From CAKRHR01 sp964423195 (GTDB lineage Bacteria; Bacillota; Clostridia; Lachnospirales; Lachnospiraceae), in assembly GCA_964423195.1 (NCBI GenBank), contig CAYRDY010000029.1, forward strand, positions 1 to 21,445: DNA of 21,445 bases, given 5' to 3'. Position 1 is the first letter of the stretch; each line of letters starts with the position of its first letter. The notes under the pieces are model-generated. The model was not told the DNA's origin. It did not search any database and worked only from the letters and a program-made list of their open reading frames with translations. A program made the position numbers and the translations under genes. Of the stretch, positions 7,785 to 14,106 are shown piece after piece.

Positions 7785-9176
7785 TTAGCTGATAGACTCC
7801 ACCAAACAGTCACTTTTTCTCTCTTCCACAGATTGAATGCGCTTGATCCATTTGCCGCTCTTTAACCGGTACAGACACCAGAACGCCTTGATGATCTGAT
7901 CGATTTTCAGGCACATATAAACAGTAAATCCGGAACAGTGCCAGTAAAGGCCTGCCAGGATGCCCAGCGGAATGCTGACGCACCACATGAATAAGATGTC
8001 AGCGACCATCAAAAATCGTGTATCGCCGCCGCCCCGAAGCACGCCTTTCATCAAAACACTATTGACGCACTGGAAGATGACGATGATAGCCACCGCCTTC
8101 ATGAGTTCAGCTGCCAGCTGCCTGGTCTCCTCCGACACATTGTAAATACTGATGACCGCATCGCCCAATAGCAGGATCAGCACACAGCCAATCACACCGA
8201 CGATCGCCGCCAGCGCCGCCATTGTCACCGCCTGCCGCTGCGCTTTCTCTCTGTCGCCCTCACCGAGCGTATTGCCGGTAATGATACAGCCTGCCTGACA
8301 GATTCCCTGGATGACGACCGTGGACAACTGTTGGAATACCGTTGTAATGGAATTGGCGGCCACAAATACCGAGCCGATGCGCCCCATCACCATCGCCACC
8401 GCCGTATTTCCCACACCCAGAAGTGAATCGCTGATCAGCACCGGAACGCTGTTCTTCAGATATTCCGGCCATATATCCATACATTTCATCCGCAGGTCTC
8501 TCAGGCGCAGGCCGATATGGTTATCTTTGAAAAAGACATACCCCATGATAAATACAAATTCAAAAAGCCTGGCGATCAGAGTTCCCAGGGCGGCACCCCG
8601 AATCTCCAATCTCGGCGCTCCGAGATTTCCGTAAATAAAGACCCAGTTGGCAAAGATATTGATAAAGAAAGCGCCAATCGAGGAGAATAACGGCACATTG
8701 GCCCTGCCAACGCTCCGCAAAACCAGACTGGTGGTCACAGAAAATCCCGTCAAAAAATATGTCGGCACGCAGATTTGAAAATACATCACCCCCGCTTGCA
8801 CGACTTCGGCCTCCGGCGTGTAAAGCCTCATGATCGGCCCCGGAATCAGCATCGTCAGGGCGCTGAATGTGAGGACGAAAATCAGCACCACCCGATACAT
8901 CATGAGAATGCTTTTCTTCAGGCTGTCCATCGCCCGCATGCCCCAATATCGGCTGGTCAGCACCGTCGCGCCCATGCCGAGGCCCATACAGCTGAACTGA
9001 AAAAAGGTGATAAACTGGTTGGCCAGGGTCGCCCCGCTCATCTGTATCTCACCCAGGCTTCCAAGCATCATATTATCGGCAAGGCTGACACCCGCTGTCA
9101 CGGCCTGCTGCAGCACGATCGGGATTCCGGTCGCCGCAAGCGCGGTATAAAATTTTTTATCCCTTACAAAAATCAT
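7785..9176 (-). CDS. MATE-family multidrug/metabolite efflux transporter
   Basis: A 463-residue polytopic membrane protein with about 12 hydrophobic segments and the MATE hallmarks: IPIVLQQAVTAGVSLADNMMLGSLG in the first helix region and RSVGRANVPLFSS. The second half repeats the first, for example MKGVLRGGGDTRFLMVAD. Family members export cationic or aromatic compounds against a Na+ or H+ gradient. The frame is open further upstream, but that part is a shadow of the permease gene. The ATG at 9176 begins one base after the permease stop (TAAAATG), with AAGGGA just before, implying translational coupling. Its place between a solute importer and two esterases suggests it exports a product of the same pathway; that is inference. 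Confidence 0.92.
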   Translation of the reverse strand: MIFVRDKKFYTALAATGIPIVLQQAVTAGVSLADNMMLGSLGEIQMSGATLANQFITFFQFSCMGLGMGATVLTSRYWGMRAMDSLKKSILMMYRVVLIFVLTFSALTMLIPGPIMRLYTPEAEVVQAGVMYFQICVPTYFLTGFSVTTSLVLRSVGRANVPLFSSIGAFFINIFANWVFIYGNLGAPRLEIRGAALGTLIARLFEFVFIMGYVFFKDNHIGLRLRDLRMKCMDIWPEYLKNSVPVLISDSLLGVGNTAVAMVMGRIGSVFVAANSITTVFQQLSTVVIQGICQAGCIITGNTLGEGDREKAQRQAVTMAALAAIVGVIGCVLILLLGDAVISIYNVSEETRQLAAELMKAVAIIVIFQCVNSVLMKGVLRGGGDTRFLMVADILFMWCVSIPLGILAGLYWHCSGFTVYMCLKIDQIIKAFWCLYRLKSGKWIKRIQSVEERKSDCLVESIS

Positions 9177-9177
9177 T

Positions 9178-10059
9178 TTATCCCTTGACGGCACCCATCG
9201 TGATGCCCTTGACGAAGTATTGTTGGAAGAATGGATAGGCGAGCAGCAGCGGCAAAATGCCGATGACGGCAATCGCCAGACGCATCGTCGTCGTCGGGAC
9301 ACTGGCACCGGATCCCATCGTCATCTCGCTCACATAGCCTGCGCTATTATTGATACTGTTGAGCACGTTCATAATGCCCCACTTTGACTTGTCCGTGATA
9401 TAGTACGCGCCGTTCTGCCAGTCGTTCCAGTACATGATCCCCTGCATCAGTGCCACTGTCGCCAAAATCGGCTTGGACAGAGGCAAAGCGATCTGCAGAA
9501 AGCAGCGGAACTCTGAGGCGCCGTCCATCCGCGCGGATTCATTTAGTTCCTCCGGAATCGAGATCTGAAAATAACTTCGCACGAGCATTATCGTAAAACC
9601 GCTGGTAATCATATTCGGTATCAGATAGGCTAAAAATGTATTTTTTAAATGAAATATCTGACTGTAATTGATATAGCTTGCCACCATACCGCCATTAAAA
9701 AGCATGGTAAAGATAATCAAAAACGAGATCAGATTTCGACCAGGCAGATCTTTGCGCGAGAGCATATAGGCACATGTTGATGTGACAGCCAGACATAACA
9801 GAACCCCGCAGATCGTGACACAGATTGTGATCAGATAGGCCCTGCCAAATAAACGCCATTGCTTAAACACATATTGATAGGCTAATGTAGACCATTTGCC
9901 CGGAATAAATGAAAATCCCTCTTTAACCGCCCAGTTCTCCTCTGTGAGGGAGGCACCGATCAAAATCCAGAAAGGCACAAGCACAGAGATTGACATCAGA
10001 ATTAAAATAATATGTGAAATTAACAAAAGTCTGTTTTTCTTTTTAAATATCTTTGGCAT
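9178..10059 (-). CDS. Carbohydrate ABC transporter permease, LplC/MalG type
   Basis: A 293-residue inner-membrane permease of the CUT1 sugar transporter class with six predicted helices. The EAA loop that docks on the ATPase reads ESARMDGASEFRCFLQIALPLSKP near the middle. The C-terminus FFQQYFVKGITMGAVKG is typical of LplC-like proteins. The ATG at 10059 is chosen over the in-frame ATG at 10065 because the AGGAGGG ribosome site (10066-10072) touches the latter but lies 6 nt from the former. That ribosome site overlaps the TAG stop of the preceding permease. It pairs with the LplB-type permease and the lipoprotein upstream. No ATPase gene is nearby, so a shared MsmK-like ATPase elsewhere probably energises it. 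Confidence 0.93.
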   Translation of the reverse strand: MPKIFKKKNRLLLISHIILILMSISVLVPFWILIGASLTEENWAVKEGFSFIPGKWSTLAYQYVFKQWRLFGRAYLITICVTICGVLLCLAVTSTCAYMLSRKDLPGRNLISFLIIFTMLFNGGMVASYINYSQIFHLKNTFLAYLIPNMITSGFTIMLVRSYFQISIPEELNESARMDGASEFRCFLQIALPLSKPILATVALMQGIMYWNDWQNGAYYITDKSKWGIMNVLNSINNSAGYVSEMTMGSGASVPTTTMRLAIAVIGILPLLLAYPFFQQYFVKGITMGAVKG

Positions 10060-10070
10060 TTTCATCCCTC

Positions 10071-11003
10071 CTAGAATAGTGCGTCTTCTTTACTTACTTT
10101 TCGCACAATACCATTGAATACCAAGACCAAAATAAAGCTGACAATAGACTGGTAGAACGCTGCCGCCGAAGACATACCCATATTCGAGTTGGACGTAATC
10201 GCTCGGAAGACATAGGTATCGATCGTATCCGTATATTCATAAAGCATCCCTGAATTTCTAGGCACCTGATAGAACAGCGAGTAATCCGAACGGAAAATAG
10301 AACCCATATTCATTGTCAGCATCATGATAATTGTCGGTTTGAGCATCGGCAGTGTGAGTCTGGTAATCTGCTTCCATTTACCGGCCCCATCCAGTTCCGC
10401 TGCCTCATAGTATTCTTTTCCAAAGCCGATAATTGTGGAGAGATAAACGATCGTATTAAAACCGATATTTTTCCAGCTATTGACTAGGGTTAGAATAAAC
10501 GGCCAGTATTTGCCCTCCATATACCAACTCACGGGTTCAAGCCCAATAGCACTCAACAGTGTATTTAATATACCTGTATCGCTTAAGAATACATAGACGA
10601 TATAGGCGATCACGACATAGGATATCAAATATGGCAGAAGGATCATGGACTGATAGAATTTCTTTGCCTTGTTGCTGATGATCTCATTCAAGAAAATGGC
10701 AAAAAAGACGGCCAGAATGGTATTTAAAATCATCCACGAAAAGCTGTAGAGCACTGTATTTCTCGTGATCCGCCATGCATCGCTGGCAAATAGAAATTTA
10801 AAATTATCAAGGCCAACCCATTTGCTGCCTGTAATGCCGTCAATTACACGGTAATCCTTAAAAGCGATCTGAATACCGTAGAGCGGCATGTAATTGTTAA
10901 TAAAGATATAGATCAGCGCAGGCAGGCCCATCAGATAAATCGGAAGGAAATGTTTGAACTTCTTCCACCCTTTGCCTTTCTTTGATACTGTTACTGTATT
11001 CAT
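10071..11003 (-). CDS. Carbohydrate ABC transporter permease, LplB/MalF type
   Basis: A 310-residue CUT1-class permease. The cytoplasmic N-terminus is rich in Lys, followed by LPIYLMGLPALIYIFINNYMP, the typical LplB first helix. The EAA loop reads EAAELDGAGKWKQITRLTLPMLKP. The C-terminal part has GMSSAAAFYQSIVSFILVLVFNGIVRKVSKEDALF, also typical. The start has GAGGA at 11011-11015, 7 nt upstream. It is separated from the binding-protein gene by 92 bp containing a strong hairpin, and is followed within 5-11 bp by the second permease. The family imports oligosaccharides or glycosides; the specific solute is unknown. Confidence 0.94.
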   Translation of the reverse strand: MNTVTVSKKGKGWKKFKHFLPIYLMGLPALIYIFINNYMPLYGIQIAFKDYRVIDGITGSKWVGLDNFKFLFASDAWRITRNTVLYSFSWMILNTILAVFFAIFLNEIISNKAKKFYQSMILLPYLISYVVIAYIVYVFLSDTGILNTLLSAIGLEPVSWYMEGKYWPFILTLVNSWKNIGFNTIVYLSTIIGFGKEYYEAAELDGAGKWKQITRLTLPMLKPTIIMMLTMNMGSIFRSDYSLFYQVPRNSGMLYEYTDTIDTYVFRAITSNSNMGMSSAAAFYQSIVSFILVLVFNGIVRKVSKEDALF

Positions 11004-11023
11004 CTGAGACTCCTCTCTTAAAT

Positions 11024-11061
11024 GAAATGCCTGAAATTCGCGGAGGAATGACAGGCATTTC
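11024..11061 (-). other. Intercistronic hairpin between binding protein and permease
   Basis: A perfect 10-bp stem (GAAATGCCTG with its complement) closes an 18-nt loop in the mRNA between the lipoprotein stop (11096) and the permease start. No U-tract follows, so it is not a strong terminator. Such hairpins in ABC importer operons commonly stabilise the upstream message so that binding protein is made in excess; applied here that is inference. Confidence 0.65.
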
Positions 11062-11095
11062 GAGATAAAATTGCGTTGTCTTATTTGTTCAGCTC

Positions 11096-12685
11096 TTACT
11101 GCTTATTCGCAAGCCACTCGTCAAACTGGCGTTGATTCTCAGCGATAATCTCGGCGATCCCCGCGCCCTGCAGCGCTTCTCTGAACTCTGCCACTCTGCC
11201 CTCGACATCCTCGACCATGCCGCATGCCAGAGAAGGCTGATATTCTCCGATGACCGCTGAAACGGCGGCTACCTGTGTCTTGACACTGTCAGGGTTAAAG
11301 ACATAGCCAAAAGCTGTCGCTAACTTTGCGTTATCCGCGCCGTACTTCTTGACTTCTTCATACCATTCCTCTGTAAACGGCTCTCTGTGATAAATCTGTG
11401 ATGAATCGCCATATGAATTGATCTGGGTGCCGTATCCGATTGTACTCACATCGACGCCCTCCGGATAGGTGATAATATGATCGCTGACCTTCACATAGTG
11501 TTTGCCCTCGATCCCATAGTTCATCAGGTTAGCCAGGTCCGCGTTCGTCATGATCATATTGAGCAACTGCACGGCTTTATCAGGTCTCTCACTCGTCACA
11601 GTCACACCGAGTCCGTATTCCGGAATACTGGACCCTGTAATCACAAGATCGTCAATCGGAACGGCTATAGAATCACGTCCGGTAATTGATCTCGTATTAT
11701 TGGTAAAGGTTGAATTGACTGTACTGATGGATGCGCAAACCTGTCCAGCGCGCATAGCGCTCACAAGCGTATTGCCACTGGTCAGTGAATCAGGAACCAT
11801 TGTGCCATCGTCACGCCATCTTTTCGCCCGCAGGCACGCCTGCAGATATTCATCCGTATCATACAGATTTACAATCGTCGTATCTGAACTGTCAGTCATA
11901 TCCATCAGCACGCCGTAGGCCGCATCCAGTCCCATGCCCGCACCAAATTTTTCAATCTGATAGCCCAACATAAATACCTGTGTGCCATCACCGGGTGTAT
12001 AACAATAGCCGTCAAAATCGGACGCCTTAACATTAGCATAAAGCTTATCGATATATTCATCGGTTGCTTCCGGATTCTCCGGAATCTCGATCTGATATTG
12101 ATCAAATATTTCTTTGTCTGCCAAAACGACTGTCTGGCTCGCCGGATAGAAGTCGCCCGGTATGCAGTAGTAATCATCATCTACATAGCAGGCCTCCATT
12201 AATGGGCCGGCCTTCTCAAGCAATTCAGGCGCGTTCTCCTCAAGCAGATCACCCAGGCCGAGAAGCAGGCCGTTGGCCTGTAAGTTGGCCATACTTGTCG
12301 TGTAACCGACATAGATGATATCGAGCCGTTCGCCGTCGCTTCCGAGCAGTCCCATCTGTGTGGCATGGTCACCAATCGAAATATCGCGGAATTTGACTGT
12401 ACAGTTGATGGCCGGGAGCGTCAGCTCATTGATTGCCGCCTCAACTTCCTCCACATCGGCCATCGGCAGGCCGCTGCCCATGGTCTCGACCACGATCTCA
12501 TAGGGTTCCTCGTCAGATCCCTGTCCACTGTTTCCCGCACTGCTCTGGTTTTCGCCGTTGCTTTGGTTTCCACCATCGTTCCCGCTGCCAGAATTTGAAT
12601 CCGACCCGCCGCCGCAGGCCGCCATGGCAAAGACCATCGCCATCGCCAAAAGAATCGCCAGTGCTCGTCTCACCTTTCGCTTCAT
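11096..12685 (-). CDS. Extracellular solute-binding lipoprotein of a sugar ABC importer, DUF3502 type
   Basis: A 529-residue precursor with a classic lipoprotein signal: basic start MKRKVRRALA, a hydrophobic stretch, and lipobox MAAC with the acylated Cys at 24. A roughly 35-residue Gly/Ser/Asn linker tethers the body to the membrane. The body resembles LplA-type family 1 binding proteins. The C-terminus (YVFNPDSVKTQVAAVSAV through IIAENQRQFDEWLANKQ) looks like a DUF3502 domain, usual for LplA-like proteins paired with LplB/LplC permeases, which follow directly. The start has GGAGG at 12695-12699, 9 nt upstream. It captures the solute outside the cell and delivers it to the permeases. Specificity is unknown. 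The 161-bp spacer to the preceding gene may hold its own promoter, but I see no convincing one. Confidence 0.93.
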   Translation of the reverse strand: MKRKVRRALAILLAMAMVFAMAACGGGSDSNSGSGNDGGNQSNGENQSSAGNSGQGSDEEPYEIVVETMGSGLPMADVEEVEAAINELTLPAINCTVKFRDISIGDHATQMGLLGSDGERLDIIYVGYTTSMANLQANGLLLGLGDLLEENAPELLEKAGPLMEACYVDDDYYCIPGDFYPASQTVVLADKEIFDQYQIEIPENPEATDEYIDKLYANVKASDFDGYCYTPGDGTQVFMLGYQIEKFGAGMGLDAAYGVLMDMTDSSDTTIVNLYDTDEYLQACLRAKRWRDDGTMVPDSLTSGNTLVSAMRAGQVCASISTVNSTFTNNTRSITGRDSIAVPIDDLVITGSSIPEYGLGVTVTSERPDKAVQLLNMIMTNADLANLMNYGIEGKHYVKVSDHIITYPEGVDVSTIGYGTQINSYGDSSQIYHREPFTEEWYEEVKKYGADNAKLATAFGYVFNPDSVKTQVAAVSAVIGEYQPSLACGMVEDVEGRVAEFREALQGAGIAEIIAENQRQFDEWLANKQ

Positions 12686-12846
12686 TGAATTTTACCTCCT
12701 CATTAAATGTGTAATATTTTTTGTCAGGCACACATACCTGATTTCTTACAGATAAACTTATACCTTTGCCCTTCCCAAGATGTCCTTTTATTTCGCATAT
12801 GTTAAACTTTGCCTTGCTGTCCTTCTGAGGGGGAAACTTTGTCCCA
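12686..12846 (-). other. Spacer with small hairpin before the binding-protein gene
   Basis: The 161 bp between the creatininase-like gene and the lipoprotein gene contain a 7-bp stem (one G-T pair) with a 4-nt loop at 12724-12741, and two copies of an AAAGTTT-centred element about 30 bp apart (near 12794 and 12836). No clear promoter or terminator is visible. I assume read-through transcription. Confidence 0.35.
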
Positions 12847-13773
12847 CTACTCAACCCACGGAAATGCTTTGTTCCACGGAAGGAATCTGCCATGCTGTTC
12901 TTTGATCACTGTATTCGTGTACTCCGCCTGATCTCTCATCTGTTTGACAAACAGCGGCATATCTACCGCGTCAACCACTTTGCGAAGCTGCTCCAATCCG
13001 CGTTTGCACGCCGCGTCACGTTCTTCCTCGGATTTGAAAGTGCCGTCCGTGCCGCCATGATCAGTAATGTCACCCATATAAAATCCGATACTGTAGGCAA
13101 AACTGCCGAAATTGATGATATGTGAAATATTCTGCAGGCTCTCCGGCAGACCCTGGAAAGTATTCTGTCCAGGCTTGAACATCTCACCCTCATGCTTTTC
13201 CATGCGCGTCTCCGCAGTCGGATCAACAATCAATTCATTACTTCTGCCCAGAATCTCATAAGTCCCTACCATCACATCCTGAAAATTATTATATTGCCTG
13301 CAGACATCAGGCCCTAGAATTTTTTTTGCAAAATTAATCGTCGTCAGCTGGTCGATCCATGCGATCGGGACTTTGGTCTCATCGAAGAAATCTCCGACCA
13401 GTGCTCCCAGGGTCAGTTCAGATGTCCCGTGACCCGTCACATAAATCTGGCGCTTGAAGCCCTGGCTGACCAGCGAATATGCGATGGCTTTCAGATAGTT
13501 ATACCCGTCTTGGACGCTCATGCGCACTGTCCCACGCCCGACAGCACAGGAACCGTTGTAAAAATACTTCAGTCCGTCCATCACCAGTCCGTCCACCTTT
13601 TCCGCCATGGCTACCGCTGTACCCAGAGGCCCAACATACTCGACTTCCAGCGGCAGATTGCCGTGCATTTCCGTCGGACCCACCGGAACAAAGATAATAT
13701 CATTGCGATCTAGGTATTCCTCGACTTCATAGTTTGTCATCCTTGCCAAAATTCGTGTCCGCATTTCAGTCAT
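12847..13773 (-). CDS. Creatininase-family amidohydrolase-like protein
   Basis: A 308-residue protein of the creatininase (creatinine amidohydrolase) family, which includes creatininase, the MftE peptidase and FAPy deformylases, all metal-dependent C-N hydrolases. The N-terminal metal motif is recognisable as VPVGPTEMHGNLPL (Glu35 and His37), but the usual second His of HGxHLP is missing and the expected Asp of the TD motif is replaced around Glu45. The second motif, normally NGHGGN, reads TGHGTSE with His115. The active site is therefore divergent and the substrate may differ from known members. It is the first gene of the operon, with GGAGG 9 nt before the ATG and an AraC-like operator upstream. 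In this context it might act on an amide, lactam or lactone-like group of the imported compound; that is speculation. Confidence 0.8.
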   Translation of the reverse strand: MTEMRTRILARMTNYEVEEYLDRNDIIFVPVGPTEMHGNLPLEVEYVGPLGTAVAMAEKVDGLVMDGLKYFYNGSCAVGRGTVRMSVQDGYNYLKAIAYSLVSQGFKRQIYVTGHGTSELTLGALVGDFFDETKVPIAWIDQLTTINFAKKILGPDVCRQYNNFQDVMVGTYEILGRSNELIVDPTAETRMEKHEGEMFKPGQNTFQGLPESLQNISHIINFGSFAYSIGFYMGDITDHGGTDGTFKSEEERDAACKRGLEQLRKVVDAVDMPLFVKQMRDQAEYTNTVIKEQHGRFLPWNKAFPWVE

Positions 13774-13824
13774 TTTTTAATTCCTCCCTTTTTGCATTTT
13801 TTGATCATCATTTTCTCAATCATA

Positions 13825-13862
13825 TGACTATCAGCAAAATTTGTTTGATTATCAGAAAAATT
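13825..13862 (-). promoter_or_regulatory. Direct-repeat operator, likely binding site of the adjacent AraC regulator
   Basis: Two 17-bp direct repeats (13825-13841 and 13846-13862) agree at 15 of 17 positions. Written on the plus strand the core is TGAYTATCAGMAAAATT, and the copies start exactly 21 bp apart, two helical turns. Tandem half-sites of about 17 bp with about 21-bp spacing are the usual binding arrangement of AraC-family regulators. The repeat lies 52-89 bp upstream of the first operon gene, next to weak -10-like elements, which fits activator-dependent transcription. Confidence 0.68.
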
Positions 13863-13964
13863 GTATAAATGATATAATTATAATAGATGGAAATATTAAA
13901 GAATGACAGACATTTTTTTGGTATTTTTAAATTATTTTCTACCATTATATTAATATTCGTCCTT

Positions 13965-13978
13965 TGATAGCGCTATTA
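13965..13978. promoter_or_regulatory. Possible catabolite-responsive element (cre)
   Basis: TGATAGCGCTATTA matches the cre pattern TGAAARCGNTTWCA at 11 of 14 positions and contains the perfect palindrome ATAGCGCTAT. It lies between the divergent promoters, where CcpA repression of a carbohydrate locus would be plausible. A single sequence match of this quality can occur by chance. Confidence 0.35.
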
Positions 13979-14033
13979 TTTAGAATCATCCAAAAAAGTG
14001 GAGCGATTTTTTTAAGATTGTTTCCTCGTTTGC

Positions 14034-14062
14034 TTGTTTTTCTTTGCCTAAAATGTTATAAT
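14034..14062 (+). promoter_or_regulatory. Extended -10 promoter of the AraC/GH39-like regulator
   Basis: TTGTTT (14034-14039), a 17-bp spacer and a perfect TATAAT (14057-14062) preceded by TGT, forming an extended -10. The gene starts 45 bp downstream with ribosome site GGGGGAG (14092-14098). Confidence 0.75.
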
Positions 14063-14106
14063 TTTGTCAAAATGAACGAAATATTTCCAATGGGGGAGAA
14101 AATTTT

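Larger units (their letters stand above)
13774..14106. other. Divergent regulatory region between the operon and its AraC regulator
   Basis: This 333-bp stretch has no gene and is very AT-rich. It holds the ribosome site and probable promoter of the leftward operon, a 21-bp-spaced direct repeat (13825-13862), a possible cre box (13965-13978) and the extended -10 promoter of the regulator gene (14034-14062). Nothing resembling a riboswitch is evident. Confidence 0.7.

Noticed and set aside
9177..9308. N-terminal extension of the MATE frame (44 codons)
   Set aside because: It overlaps the permease gene in another frame, is rich in Arg, Ser and Cys, and does not resemble MATE proteins; ATG 9176 follows the permease stop directly.
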